Shown here in pieces: positions 1 through 9,970 of a stretch of DNA of 64,000 bases. Origin of the DNA: CAKVON01 sp902475665 (lineage in GTDB: Bacteria; Actinomycetota; Coriobacteriia; Coriobacteriales; Atopobiaceae); NCBI GenBank assembly GCA_036321795.1, contig JAWQCY010000003.1:124001-188000 (forward strand), given 5' to 3'. Position 1 is the stretch's first letter, and each line of letters starts with the position of its first letter. The notes below the pieces were generated by a model. It did not search any database. It had not been told where the DNA came from and was given only the letters and a program-made list of their open reading frames with translations. Position numbers and translations under genes: made by a program.

Positions 1-2
1 CC

Positions 3-188
3 GCAATCGCGCTTCCAGTTGCGAGCGCGCTTCTCGGTGGCGCCACGCCTGCCGTAACTGTCGTTCTTGCCATTACCGCCTGCGTCGTCCTGTGGGCACA
101 CCGAACCAACATCGCAAAGCTCATGAGGGGCGAGGAGAAGCGTTTCTCGTTCCACAAGAAGGGGGAGGGCAGCGCCAATGGTCGATAG
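3..188 (+). CDS. plsY: Glycerol-3-phosphate acyltransferase PlsY, C-terminal part (5' end outside window)
   Basis: Open frame from the window edge to a TAG at 186-188. The 61 visible residues are a last hydrophobic helix followed by a cytosolic tail reading HRTNIAKLMRGEEKRF, which is the classic PlsY C-terminal signature. PlsY is the membrane enzyme that transfers an acyl group from acyl-phosphate to glycerol-3-phosphate. The gene overlaps the start of gpsA by 11 bases, so substrate supply (GpsA) and acylation (PlsY) are translationally coupled. Only the tail is seen, so the identity rests on that motif plus the gpsA neighbour. Confidence 0.85.
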   Translation, partial: AIALPVASALLGGATPAVTVVLAITACVVLWAHRTNIAKLMRGEEKRFSFHKKGEGSANGR

Positions 189-1233
189 CGTCGACGCCGT
201 GAGCAAGGTCGCGGTAATCGGTGCGGGATCTTGGGGTACCGCCGCCGCGGGCCTGGTGGCTCCGCACGCGACCGAGGTCGTCTTGTGGGCACACTCGGAG
301 GAGGTCGCCTCCGGCATCCGCAATAACGGCCGCAACCCTCGCTACCTCAAGGGCTATGACCTTCCGACAAATGTCACCGCCAGCTCTGACATTGCCGAGT
401 GCCTTCGCGAAGCCGAGGCCTGCCTCATCGTCGTGCCGTCGTCCCACCTGAGGGCCACCTCGCGCACAATGGTGCCCTACGTCTCTTCTGACCTCCCGAT
501 CCTCGTGCTCACCAAGGGCATTGAGGCGGAGACCGGCCTCGCAATGGACCAGGTCGTCTCCGACGAGCTTGATAACCCCATGCGCGTCTGCGCACTCTCG
601 GGCCCCAACCACGCGGAGGAGATTTGCCTTGGCAAGGTCAGCGCCTCCGTCATCGCGGGGCGTGACATGGAGATCGCGCGCATGTTCCAGGGCCTTGTCC
701 TGAGTCCGCAGTTCCGCACCTATGTCACCGACGACGTCGAAGGCGTAGAGGTCTGCGGTGCCGTCAAGAACGTCATCGCCATTGCCGCCGGAGTGGCCGT
801 GGGCTCAGGTGCGGGCGACAACACGCTTGCCGTCATCATGACGCGTGGCCTTGCCGAGATCGGTCGAATCGCGGCCGCGTGTGGGGGCAATCCCCGTACC
901 TGCATGGGTCTCGCCGGGATGGGAGACCTGATAGCCACTTGCACTTCCGAGCACTCACGCAACCGCACCTTTGGCGAGGCGCTCGTTCGCGGAGAGTCGC
1001 TCGAGGACTATGAGGCCCGCACGCACATGGTCGTCGAGGGCGCTCGTGCGGCACATAGCGTGTGGGAGCTTGCCCACGCCAGGGGAGTCGAGGTTCCCAT
1101 CACGGACGCCGTTCATGCGTTCCTGTATGAGGGAATTCCGATGGCAGATGTTCTTGCAAGCCTTCTGGCACGCACGCCGGGCGAGGAGTTCTACGGTTTC
1201 GAGAAGTGCGCTGCCGAGAAGAACGCCTGCTAG
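178..1233 (+). CDS. gpsA: Glycerol-3-phosphate dehydrogenase (NAD(P)+)
   Basis: 351 residues, the normal family length. It reduces dihydroxyacetone phosphate to sn-glycerol-3-phosphate for phospholipid synthesis in the cytosol. An N-terminal Rossmann motif GAGSWGTA lies near residues 16-23. The segment SGPNHAEE near residue 140 and the catalytic-lysine region GAVKNVIAIAAG near residue 195 are both present. The C-terminal domain carries GMGDL and the RNRTFGEAL-type substrate loop. The ATG at 178 lies inside plsY, and the two genes form an operon. There are no anomalies. Confidence 0.96.
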   Translation: MVDSVDAVSKVAVIGAGSWGTAAAGLVAPHATEVVLWAHSEEVASGIRNNGRNPRYLKGYDLPTNVTASSDIAECLREAEACLIVVPSSHLRATSRTMVPYVSSDLPILVLTKGIEAETGLAMDQVVSDELDNPMRVCALSGPNHAEEICLGKVSASVIAGRDMEIARMFQGLVLSPQFRTYVTDDVEGVEVCGAVKNVIAIAAGVAVGSGAGDNTLAVIMTRGLAEIGRIAAACGGNPRTCMGLAGMGDLIATCTSEHSRNRTFGEALVRGESLEDYEARTHMVVEGARAAHSVWELAHARGVEVPITDAVHAFLYEGIPMADVLASLLARTPGEEFYGFEKCAAEKNAC

Positions 1234-1302
1234 CGACCCGTTCTTCTCGATAGGAAACGATTCGCGGGCATGAGGCCCGCAACCATACGAAAGGGGAGCA
1301 CC

Positions 1303-1977
1303 ATGTCCGAAAGCGTGAAGATCGCGCCTTCCATCCTGTCCGCCAACTTCCTGGAGCTCGGCCGCGACCTCGAGTCCATCTCCAACGCCGACTTCGTCCA
1401 CTTTGACGTGATGGACGGCAACTTCGTTCCCAACCTCTCGTTTGGCATCCCCGTCCTCAAGCAGGTCAAGGCCGCGACCGACCTCACGGTCGACGTCCAC
1501 CTGATGATCGACAACCCCGACTCCATGGTCGACGCCTTCATCGACGCCGGCGCTGACATCGTCTGCTTCCACCAGGAGGCAGCTGTCCACTCACATCGCC
1601 TCGTGTCCCACATCCACGACCGTGGTCGCAAGGCTGCCATCGCCCTGAACCCCGGCACCTCGGTCAGCACACTCGACGCCATCATTGCCGACCTGGACAT
1701 GGTCCTGATCATGACCGTCAACCCCGGCTACGGCGGCCAGGCCTTCATCGGGTCCTGTGTCGAGAAGGTCCGCGAGGTTCGCGCCTTGTGCGAGCGCAAG
1801 GGAGCGAACCCCCTGGTCGAAGTCGATGGTGGCATCAACGCCGAGACCGCTTCCGTGATCTGCGAGGCGGGCGCGAACGTGCTCGTCGCCGGCAGCTCCG
1901 TCTTCAAGGGCGACCATGCGGCCAACATCGACGAGCTGCGTCGCGTTGCCGACGCGGCCCTTGCGAAGAGGGCGTAG
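1303..1977 (+). CDS. rpe: Ribulose-phosphate 3-epimerase
   Basis: 224 residues from the ATG at 1303, which follows a good ribosome site AAGGGGAGC at 1291-1299. An upstream in-frame ATG at 1270 would add 11 residues that do not resemble the family. It interconverts ribulose-5-phosphate and xylulose-5-phosphate in the pentose phosphate pathway. Hallmarks: IAPSILSANF at the N terminus, HFDVMDGNFVPN (metal-binding His/Asp), DVHLMI, VNPGYGGQ and DGGIN near the C terminus. It sits 69 bases after gpsA, probably in the same transcription unit. Confidence 0.96.
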   Translation: MSESVKIAPSILSANFLELGRDLESISNADFVHFDVMDGNFVPNLSFGIPVLKQVKAATDLTVDVHLMIDNPDSMVDAFIDAGADIVCFHQEAAVHSHRLVSHIHDRGRKAAIALNPGTSVSTLDAIIADLDMVLIMTVNPGYGGQAFIGSCVEKVREVRALCERKGANPLVEVDGGINAETASVICEAGANVLVAGSSVFKGDHAANIDELRRVADAALAKRA

Positions 1978-1981
1978 TCGG

Positions 1982-3142
1982 ATGACCGAGAAGTTCGTCT
2001 ACCTTGATTATGCTGCCTCGGCGCCCGTGAGGCCCGAGGCCTTCGCCGCACAGCAGGCATACCGCGAGAGCGAGATAGAGGGTGCCAACCCCAACTCGCT
2101 CCACACGCTCGGCCGCAGGGCCGCCCAGGCGCTCGATGGTGCCAGGCGAGACCTGGCTCGTTGCGTCGGTGGCGGCTTCAGGCCGTCTGACGTCGTCTTC
2201 ACGTCGGGTGGCACCGAGTCCAACAACCTCGCGCTCTACGGCATCGCCGAGGGCGCCCGCGAGAGGGACCGTAACAGGCGTCGTGTCATCGTCTCCGCAA
2301 TCGAGCACGACTCGGTTCTCGACCTCGTGGCGCCCCTTCGTGACCGTGGCTTTGACGTAGACGTCGTTCGCCCCAGGCGCGATGGCGTCATTTACCCCGA
2401 GGACCTCAAGACCCTTCTCGGTCGTGATGTCGCGCTGGTCTCCGTGATGAGCGCCAACAACGAGACTGGCGTCGTACAGCCTGTGGACCAGCTCTGCAAG
2501 GTCGCGCATGCCTCCGGCGCATTGTTTCACACCGATGCCGTCCAGGCGTTCGCGCGCATCCCGTTGAAGGTGGATGAGGCCGATGCGGTGAGCGTCGCCG
2601 GCCACAAGATCGGTGCCCCAGTCGGCATCGGAGCCCTGCTCGTCAGGGCTCGTTGCCCCTTCAGGCCGCAGACCTTCGGTGGGGGCCAGGAGGGTGGTCG
2701 ACGCCCGGGCACGCAGGACGTTTGTGCCGCGCTCACCTTTGCCGCGGTCTCCAAGCTCGTCTGCTCCCAAATGCCCGAGGTGCGCGAGGAGGTCGCCGAG
2801 CGTGCCAACCATGTCTATGCCAGGCTCTGCGCCGATGGCACGGGCGTCGTCCCCACCACGCAGGCTCGCGTCGACGACTCGCGCCTTCCGGGCATGGTCA
2901 GCGTCATGGTGCGCGACCATGACTCCGAGTCGCTTGTCCTGCGCCTTGACGCTGCTGGCTTCGAGGTCTCCGCAGGTTCTGCCTGCAGCTCGGCCTCGCT
3001 TGACCCAAGCCATGTCCTGTCTGCCATGGGCATCGAGCGCAACCTGGCCTTTGGTGCGTTGCGCATCTCTTTTGACGAGCGTGTGGGTATGACGGAACTT
3101 GACGCGTTCTGCGACGAGCTCCTGCGCCTCGCGGGCGACTGA
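1982..3142 (+). CDS. Cysteine desulfurase (NifS/IscS family, class V aminotransferase)
   Basis: 386 residues from the ATG at 1982, only four bases after the rpe stop. A PLP enzyme that removes sulfur from cysteine as an enzyme persulfide for Fe-S clusters or tRNA thiolation. Visible: YLDYAASAPVRPE at the N terminus, FTSGGTESNN (cofactor binding), NNETG, the PLP-lysine segment SVAGHKIGAP near residue 205, and the active-site loop SAGSACSSAS with the persulfide cysteine near residue 335. No IscU or MnmA gene adjoins it, so the sulfur acceptor cannot be inferred from context. Confidence 0.93.
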   Translation: MTEKFVYLDYAASAPVRPEAFAAQQAYRESEIEGANPNSLHTLGRRAAQALDGARRDLARCVGGGFRPSDVVFTSGGTESNNLALYGIAEGARERDRNRRRVIVSAIEHDSVLDLVAPLRDRGFDVDVVRPRRDGVIYPEDLKTLLGRDVALVSVMSANNETGVVQPVDQLCKVAHASGALFHTDAVQAFARIPLKVDEADAVSVAGHKIGAPVGIGALLVRARCPFRPQTFGGGQEGGRRPGTQDVCAALTFAAVSKLVCSQMPEVREEVAERANHVYARLCADGTGVVPTTQARVDDSRLPGMVSVMVRDHDSESLVLRLDAAGFEVSAGSACSSASLDPSHVLSAMGIERNLAFGALRISFDERVGMTELDAFCDELLRLAGD

Positions 3143-3239
3143 CGGCTATACTCTTCTGCGGCCGACATCCGCGGCCGCGCGTACGCAAGCACGCCCCGGC
3201 AAACCGAATAGAGCATGGGGCCTACCCGGAGGGTGAGAC

Positions 3240-3962
3240 ATGACACACAGCGAAGCACTCCTTCGCCTTCAGCAGGTTGACCTCGAGCTCCTTCGTCGCG
3301 ACCGTGCCCTCGAGGCATTGCCGCAGACCCAGAAGATCAAACAAATCAAGGCGGCTGCAAAGAAGCTCGTCTCGGAGCTCAACAAGGTCATCGGTGCCCG
3401 CAAGGATGCCGAGACCGACCTTGCCGACAACCGTGCCGAGTATGGCCATATGGTCGAGGTTCTCGATCGCGTCCAGGCCGAGGCCGCGCAGGGCTCCAAC
3501 GACTATCGCGTCGTCAAGGATTTCGAGGAGCAGCTCTCCCACCTTGCCAAGCGCATGGAGAAGCTCGACTTCGACAAGGCCGAGATCGAGAGGCGCCTCG
3601 CAAAGCTCCGTGACTCCGAGGACAAGGCGCGCGGCGTCGGTGCCAGGCTCCAGCAGGAGGGCAAGGCTCAGGCAGAGGCGTACGAGCGCGATTCGGCGTC
3701 CATCAAGGCCGAGAAGGACGAGCTCACTCGTGAGCGTCGCAGCCTTCTGGCCGAGCTCCCCACTGATCTCGTCGACCGCTACGAGGTCGCACGCAAGCGC
3801 TTTGGCGGCATCGCCGTCGAGAGCCTGCACGGCAACAAGCCGTCGGTCTGCCGCGTCGCCTTGCAGCCGAGCGATTTCTCGGACCTTCGCGCCTCGGGCG
3901 CGGACATCTGCGAGTGCCCGTACTGCCACCGCATCCTCGTTACCAGCGAGGTCTTTGAGTAA
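3240..3962 (+). CDS. Coiled-coil protein with C-terminal zinc-ribbon-like domain (CT398/DUF164-like)
   Basis: 240 residues. Roughly residues 5-180 are heptad-rich, charged and strongly coiled-coil. The last 45 residues resemble the C4 zinc ribbon of the CT398/DUF164 family. The distal CPYC pair near residue 227 is intact, but the proximal CxxC pair is reduced to one Cys (SVCRV), so metal binding may be weak or lost. Such proteins are widespread, and flagellar or nucleic-acid roles have been suggested. Ribosome site GGAGGGTG lies at 3229-3236. The gene lies upstream of coaBC on the same strand. Function unknown. Confidence 0.75.
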   Translation: MTHSEALLRLQQVDLELLRRDRALEALPQTQKIKQIKAAAKKLVSELNKVIGARKDAETDLADNRAEYGHMVEVLDRVQAEAAQGSNDYRVVKDFEEQLSHLAKRMEKLDFDKAEIERRLAKLRDSEDKARGVGARLQQEGKAQAEAYERDSASIKAEKDELTRERRSLLAELPTDLVDRYEVARKRFGGIAVESLHGNKPSVCRVALQPSDFSDLRASGADICECPYCHRILVTSEVFE

Positions 3963-4013
3963 CGTAGTCCACAGGCGGCAGACAATTCAAATACAACAGG
4001 GAGGACCCGCGTC

Positions 4014-5270
4014 GTGAGCAGTGAATACGAAACCTACCGCGAGCCGCGGGTCCTTCTCTGTGTCACGGGCGGCGTCGCCGCCTACAAGGCGTGCGAGGTC
4101 CTCCGTCTCCTGCAGAAGGCGGGATGCGACGTCCGCGTGGCGATGACGCAAGACTCGCTCGAGTTCGTGGGAAAGGTGACCTTCGAGGCGCTGAGCGGCC
4201 ACGAGGTCGCGACGAGCCTCTACGGGTTTGGCGACTCATCGATTCCGCATATCATGCTTTCCGAGTGGGCTGACCTGGCGCTCGTTTGCCCGTGCACCGC
4301 CAATGTCATGGCAAAGGCCGCCGCCGGGATTGCCGACGACCTCGTCTCGGCGACCCTGCTCGCTGCCGGTCCCGCCAAGCTCGCACTGGCCCCGACCATG
4401 AACACGCACATGTGGGAAAACCCTGCGACGCAGTCCAACCTCCACTGCCTGAAAGCGCGTGGTGCCCATCTCATCCTGCCCGTCTCCGGTCGTCTCGCCT
4501 GCGGTGACGTCGGCAGTGGCAAGTTGCCTGCGGTCGAGGACATCGCCGCAGAAGTCCTGGGCATCCTCGGTGACCTCTGCAAGCCGACGTCCTTCTCGGC
4601 CGAGAAGGACGCACCACTCGCCGGTCGTCATGTCCTGATTACGGCGGGCCCCACCCAGGAGGCCATCGACCCCGTCCGATTTATCGCCAACAGGTCCTCG
4701 GGCAAGATGGGATATGCCATCGCACGTGCCGCGCGCGATGCCGGCGCGCGGGTCACGCTCGTGAGCGGCCCCGTCTCGCTCGACCCTCCCGGAGGCGTCG
4801 ACGTCGTCAGCGTCACCAGCGCCGCCCAGATGCTCGATGCCTGCCTCTCTGCCTTCGAGGGCTGCGATGCCGCAATTCTTGCTGCCGCGGTAGCCGATTA
4901 CACCCCTGCCGCACCCGCCGACCACAAGCTCAAGAAGGACGGTTCCCACCTCGACAGCATTGAGCTCGTCGATACCGTGGATATCCTCGCGACGCTCTCC
5001 GCCCGTCGCGGCAGCCGCGTTGTCGTCGGCTTTGCGGCGGAGACGAATAACCTGCTGGCAAACGCCCACGCGAAGCTTGCACGCAAGGGCTGTGACATGA
5101 TTGTGGCCAACGACGTCTCTCGTGCGGACTCGACCTTCGGATCCGCGACCGATCGCGTCACGCTCGTTACCGCGACCGGCGACGAGCAGCTGCCCACCCT
5201 TCCCAAGGACGAGGTCGCACGCCACCTTGTCACCCACGTCGCACGTCTTCTTTCCGAGAGGGACGAATAG
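4014..5270 (+). CDS. coaBC: Bifunctional phosphopantothenoylcysteine decarboxylase / phosphopantothenate-cysteine ligase
   Basis: 418 residues from a GTG at 4014 preceded by AGGGAGG at 3999-4005. It performs two steps of coenzyme A synthesis. The N-terminal flavoprotein CoaC domain (about 1-185) shows TGGVAAYK, the active-site His in SIPHIM near residue 79 and the PTMNTHMW motif at 127-134. The CoaB domain (about 205-418) begins ITAGPTQEAIDPVRFI and contains SSGKMGYAIA, AAVADY and the KLKK motif. Its stop is one base before the next start, implying coupling with nfo. Confidence 0.96.
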   Translation: MSSEYETYREPRVLLCVTGGVAAYKACEVLRLLQKAGCDVRVAMTQDSLEFVGKVTFEALSGHEVATSLYGFGDSSIPHIMLSEWADLALVCPCTANVMAKAAAGIADDLVSATLLAAGPAKLALAPTMNTHMWENPATQSNLHCLKARGAHLILPVSGRLACGDVGSGKLPAVEDIAAEVLGILGDLCKPTSFSAEKDAPLAGRHVLITAGPTQEAIDPVRFIANRSSGKMGYAIARAARDAGARVTLVSGPVSLDPPGGVDVVSVTSAAQMLDACLSAFEGCDAAILAAAVADYTPAAPADHKLKKDGSHLDSIELVDTVDILATLSARRGSRVVVGFAAETNNLLANAHAKLARKGCDMIVANDVSRADSTFGSATDRVTLVTATGDEQLPTLPKDEVARHLVTHVARLLSERDE

Positions 5271-5271
5271 C

Positions 5272-6132
5272 ATGACCGATTCCAATCGTCGCCTTGCCCT
5301 CGGGTGCCATCTTTCGGCGTCCAAGGGTTTTCTTGCCATGGGCAAGACGGCACTTTCCATCGACGCGTCCACCTTTGCCTATTTCACGCGCAATCCGCGC
5401 GGTGGCAAGGTAAAGGCCCCGGACGCCGACGACATGAAGGCACTCACCGACCTCATGGTCGCAAACGGCTTCGGCCCGCTCGTCGCCCACGCGCCATACA
5501 CCATGAACCTGTGCTCCGCCAAGCCCGAGGTTGTCGAATTCGCTCGCATGGCAATGCGAGAGGACCTGGCCAACATGGAGGGGCTGCCGGGCAACCTCTA
5601 CAACTTCCACCCTGGCTCCCACGTCGGCCAAGGTGCCGAGAAGGGCATCGAACTTATTCGTGCTGGTTTAAACGAATGCCTGGTCGCAGGCCAGAAGACC
5701 ACCGTCTTGCTTGAGACCATGGCGGGCAAGGGCTCCGAAGTGGGCCGAAGCTTCGAGGAGATCGCCCGAATCATAGACGGTGTCGAGCACGACGAGCTTC
5801 TCGGCGTGTGCCTGGACACGTGCCATGTGAGCGACGGCGGATATGACGTCGCGGGTGACCTCGACGGGGTCCTGGACGAGTTCGACCGCGTGATCGGCCT
5901 GGACAGGCTTCGTGCGCTTCACCTCAACGACTCGAAGAACCCCTTGGGGGCACATAAGGACCGACACGAGAAGATCGGCGAGGGCACGTTGGGTGTCGAC
6001 TGCTTTGCGGCAATCGTGCGCAACCCGCGTCTGTGCAACCTGCCCATGATCCTGGAGACCCCAAACGAGCTTGACGGATATGCAGCCGAGATCGCGTTTC
6101 TCCGCGGGCTCGGAGAGGAGGCCGATGCCTGA
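5272..6132 (+). CDS. nfo: Endonuclease IV (AP endonuclease, TIM-barrel)
   Basis: 286 residues from the ATG at 5272, one base after the coaBC stop. An upstream in-frame ATG lies deep inside coaBC and is not credible. It cleaves at abasic sites in base excision repair using three zinc ions. Conserved stretches: GCHLSASKGF at the N terminus, NFHPGSHVG, LLETMAGKGSEVG, CLDTCHV, HLNDSKNPLGAHKDRHEKIG (metal ligands) and LETPNE near the end. Its stop overlaps the next start (ATGA), so this is a tightly packed operon. Confidence 0.96.
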   Translation: MTDSNRRLALGCHLSASKGFLAMGKTALSIDASTFAYFTRNPRGGKVKAPDADDMKALTDLMVANGFGPLVAHAPYTMNLCSAKPEVVEFARMAMREDLANMEGLPGNLYNFHPGSHVGQGAEKGIELIRAGLNECLVAGQKTTVLLETMAGKGSEVGRSFEEIARIIDGVEHDELLGVCLDTCHVSDGGYDVAGDLDGVLDEFDRVIGLDRLRALHLNDSKNPLGAHKDRHEKIGEGTLGVDCFAAIVRNPRLCNLPMILETPNELDGYAAEIAFLRGLGEEADA

Positions 6133-7976
6133 TGGGCATTCTCATTGGATGCGAGCATGTCTCGCACGAATGGCCTGGCAAAAGGGTGCTTACCAACCAG
6201 ACGATTGGCGTCAACGAGGGAGATCGCATCGGCGTCGTCGGCAGAAACGGTGACGGCAAGACGACTCTGCTCGAGATCGTCGCCCACGAGGTCGATCCCG
6301 ACGACGGTTCCGTCACCTGGCGCCATGGGATCGACGTCGGCTACCTCGGCCAGCAGGACCACATGGCCGACGAGGCCAGCGTGAGGGAGTGCGTTGTCGG
6401 TGACACGCCCGAGTACGTCTGGGCATCTGATCCCACGGTGCGCTCAATCGTCGGCGAGCTTCTGCCCGACGTCGACTGGGATACTCCCGTGGGCCAGCTG
6501 TCCGGAGGACAGCGCCGACGCGTTGACCTGGCTCGAGTTCTCATTGGCCGTTGGGATGTCCTTCTGATGGACGAGCCCACCAACCACCTGGACATGCAGG
6601 CAATCGTTTGGCTTGCCAACCACCTCAAGCACCGTTGGCAGGCGGGCTCGGGCGCCCTTCTCGTCGTGACCCACGACCGTTGGTTCCTCGACGAGGTCTG
6701 CGAGCGAATGTGGGAGGTCCACGACGGACAGATCGACCCGTTCGAGGGTGGATACTCCGCCTACATCCAGCAGCGAGTCGAACGCGAGCGACAGCAGGCG
6801 GTTGCCGAGGAGAAGCGCCAGAACATGCTGCGCAAGGAGCTCAACTGGCTCGCACATGGCGCCAAGGCCAGGACTTCCAAGCCCAAGTTCCGCATCGACG
6901 CTGCCATGGACCTTATCGCCAACGACCCTCCGCTCCGAAACCAGATCGAGCTCAAGCGTATGGCCGTCGCTCGCCTCGGCAAGCAGGTCATCGAAATGAA
7001 AAACGCAGGCTTCACTTGGCCCGAGTCGGGCGAGAAGGTCTTTTCTGGCGTCGACTGGCTTATCGGCCCGGGCGACCGTTATGGCATCCTTGGCGAGAAC
7101 GGCGTGGGCAAGACCACGCTTCTCAAGGTCATGACCGGTCGCCTGCAGGCGACTTCGGGCCACGTCAAGGTCGGAAAGTCTGTCCGCTTTGGCTACCTCA
7201 CCCAGAACCTCGACTCCCTCACCAGTCGTCCTGACGAGCGCGTGCGCGAGGTCCTTTCCGAGTACAAGCGTCAGATAACGATTGACGGGCGCGCATACAC
7301 GCCGGAGCGCCTTCTGGAGCGTCTGGGCTTCGACAAGCGCGAGCTCAAGAGTCGCATCTCAGACCTTTCCGGCGGCCAGCGCCGCAGGCTTGCCATCATG
7401 TGCCTGCTTCTGGACGAGCCAAACGTGCTCGTGCTGGACGAGCCCGGCAACGACCTCGACACCGACATGCTCGCCGTCCTCGAAGACCTGCTGGACACGT
7501 GGCCCGGAACCCTATTGGTCGTTACGCACGATCGCTACCTCATGGAGCGCGTCACCGACGACCAGTTTGCCCTCATCGACGGGCAGATTCGCCATGTCCC
7601 CGGTGGCGTCGACGAATACCTCAGGCTGCTACGTCACCACGAACCGGATGCCGCGCAGAATAATGCGATTGTCTCGCGAGTGGTTTCTCAGGGTCAACAG
7701 GACGCCGTGCCAGAAGGAGCCGCTGAGACCTCCGCGAAGGCTCCCAAGATGTCCAACGTTCGTCGCCGCGAGCTCAAGAAGCGCTATGACGCAGTTCAGC
7801 GCAAGCTCGAAAAGCTGTCGAGCGAGCCCGACGACATCAGGCGACTGATGGGGGAGTGCGACCCCACCGACTTCGAGGGCCTGCAGAAACTGCAGGGACA
7901 ACTCGAGGATTGTGAGGCTCAGATCTCGGAGCTCGAGGACGAGTGGCTCGAGCTCGACGAGCTTTTGGAAGGGTAG
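6132..7976 (+). CDS. ABC-F family ATPase (Uup-like), two nucleotide-binding domains
   Basis: 614 residues without membrane segments. First domain: Walker A GRNGDGKTT at about 37-45, signature LSGGQRRRVDLARVL and Walker B LLMDEPTNHLD. Second domain: GENGVGKTT near 320, LSGGQRRRLAI and VLDEPGNDLD. A charged linker separates them, and a coiled-coil C-terminal extension (about 540-614) resembles Uup. ABC-F proteins act on the ribosome or, for Uup, in genome stability. The second Walker B has GND where TNH is usual. It overlaps the nfo stop by one base. Confidence 0.92.
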   Translation: MGILIGCEHVSHEWPGKRVLTNQTIGVNEGDRIGVVGRNGDGKTTLLEIVAHEVDPDDGSVTWRHGIDVGYLGQQDHMADEASVRECVVGDTPEYVWASDPTVRSIVGELLPDVDWDTPVGQLSGGQRRRVDLARVLIGRWDVLLMDEPTNHLDMQAIVWLANHLKHRWQAGSGALLVVTHDRWFLDEVCERMWEVHDGQIDPFEGGYSAYIQQRVERERQQAVAEEKRQNMLRKELNWLAHGAKARTSKPKFRIDAAMDLIANDPPLRNQIELKRMAVARLGKQVIEMKNAGFTWPESGEKVFSGVDWLIGPGDRYGILGENGVGKTTLLKVMTGRLQATSGHVKVGKSVRFGYLTQNLDSLTSRPDERVREVLSEYKRQITIDGRAYTPERLLERLGFDKRELKSRISDLSGGQRRRLAIMCLLLDEPNVLVLDEPGNDLDTDMLAVLEDLLDTWPGTLLVVTHDRYLMERVTDDQFALIDGQIRHVPGGVDEYLRLLRHHEPDAAQNNAIVSRVVSQGQQDAVPEGAAETSAKAPKMSNVRRRELKKRYDAVQRKLEKLSSEPDDIRRLMGECDPTDFEGLQKLQGQLEDCEAQISELEDEWLELDELLEG

Positions 7977-7979
7977 GCA

Positions 7980-8486
7980 ATGGCAGAAGAAGATCGTGAC
8001 CCCCGGGGTCGTCTGACAAAGCTTGTCGCGGATTCGACTTGCGAGGCCATGCGAATCGTCACGCACCAGGACGTAAATGGCGAGAATCGCCTGTTCGGCG
8101 GACGTCTGATGGAGTGGATCGACGAGCTTGCCGGCATTGCGGCGCGCAGGCATTGTGGCACCTCGGTCACCACCGCCTGCGTGGATACCTTGACCTTCAA
8201 GCAGCCGGCACTTCTCAACGACATCGTCGTGATTGTCGCGCGCGTAACCTATGTCGGCCGAACCTCTCTTGAGGTCCGCGTCGACAGCTACGTCGAGGAC
8301 ACTTTCACCGGAATTCATAGCGACATCAACAGCGCCTACCTCACAGAAGTGTGCGTCAATTCCGACGGTCAGCCAACCCCCGTGACGTATGGGCTCCGGC
8401 TTGTGTCGACTGCCGAGAAGGACGAGTGGGAAGCGGCGCAAAAGCGAATCGCCGTCAGAAAGCAGCGTAAGGCGGAAGGTTTTTAG
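7980..8486 (+). CDS. Acyl-CoA thioesterase, hotdog fold
   Basis: 168 residues, three bases after the ABC-F gene. It contains the hotdog pattern of the YciA/cytosolic acyl-CoA hydrolase family: NRLFGGRLMEWIDELAGIAA (helix with the catalytic acidic residue), TTACVDTLTFKQPALLNDIV and the strand ARVTYVGRTSLEVRVDSY. It hydrolyses acyl-CoA to free acid and CoA; chain-length preference cannot be read. Last gene of the left chromosomal run before the tRNA. Confidence 0.87.
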   Translation: MAEEDRDPRGRLTKLVADSTCEAMRIVTHQDVNGENRLFGGRLMEWIDELAGIAARRHCGTSVTTACVDTLTFKQPALLNDIVVIVARVTYVGRTSLEVRVDSYVEDTFTGIHSDINSAYLTEVCVNSDGQPTPVTYGLRLVSTAEKDEWEAAQKRIAVRKQRKAEGF

Positions 8487-8559
8487 GTCTCCGTATGACG
8501 CTTTACCTCGGCTTTTACATAGTTCTTCTCGGCAGGCAAAAAATGACCGAAAATAGTTC

Positions 8560-8588
8560 TTGCCCTACGAGAGAGTTGTTGGTAAAGT
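8560..8588 (+). promoter_or_regulatory. Probable promoter of tRNA-Pro
   Basis: TTGCCC at 8560-8565 and TAAAGT at 8583-8588 are separated by 17 bases, and the mature tRNA begins about 28 bases after the expected start site. The rest of 8487-8622 shows no gene. Confidence 0.6.
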
Positions 8589-8622
8589 CTTAATTCGTGC
8601 GAGCGCGAAAGTGCAAACACAA

Positions 8623-9013
<391 letters not shown>

Positions 9014-9970
9014 GTTTCCAGCGTCGCGGCACGTAGCACGGCGTGAGCCTGCGACCCGTGGCCACGCTGCCATGCCTGCTCTGGCAGATGGGACCAGACC
9101 CGGCCACGCGGGCGAGCCTGTCCGCGAACAGCGGCGCCATGGGCACGCGGCGGTAGCGCCTAGAGTTCTTGGGCTCCTTCATGCCGTCCGTGGCGGTGTA
9201 CGCCCTCTCCACGCTGACCACGGCCACGACGTGGCCCGCGCCCGCGTCGGCCCACGACACGCCTTCCCAGTCCAGGGCCAAGGCCTCGGAGCGCGACAGC
9301 CCCGCGCCGACCATGACCAGCCACAGCGCGTAGAGCTGCGAGCCGACGAAGCCAGGTGCGTCCAGGGCCGCCATGACCTCGGCGGCACCCCACACGGGCA
9401 GCGGCCGCGAGTCTCGCCCGCGCGGCATGCGGAATCGGTACCCCGCCATCGGACTGCGCTCTATGACGTGGTCGAACGCGGCCTGCGCGAGCACCGCACG
9501 CAGGGCACGCGCGTACGCGGGCGCGGACTGTGGCGGCAGCCGGTCCACCCACCGCTGCACCTCGACGTTGTCAACCTCGGCTATCGGGCGCTTGCCCAAC
9601 TCGGGGGAGACGTGATTGCGCCAGATGCTCTGGTAGGTCTTCACGCTCGCGATCGTGCTATTTGTTTTGCGCCCAGGAACGAACCGCTGCCAGAAGTATT
9701 CATCCAGCGTCATGTCTTCGGCGGCCTGGTCTCGCCGCGCGTCCGCCACCAGGCGCGTCAGCGCGTCTTCCGCATCCTCGTGAGTGCCGTAGCAGGTGGC
9801 CGACCTGCACTTTTCGCCGATGAGTACGCGCAACCGCCAAACGCCGTCGCGCACCTCGCGCATGCTCCCGCTGCGACGTGTCATAATGTTCCTGCCTATT
9901 CCTCTTCCGATGGGTGGGCAAAGCCAACCGCCCTGACTGCCAAATCACGCGGTTGGCTATTTTTCTCAGC

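Noticed and set aside
3143..3239. Structured RNA between the cysteine desulfurase and zinc-ribbon genes
   Set aside because: Only a short GC-rich stretch and a TATACT box; no conserved RNA core could be recognised in 97 bases.
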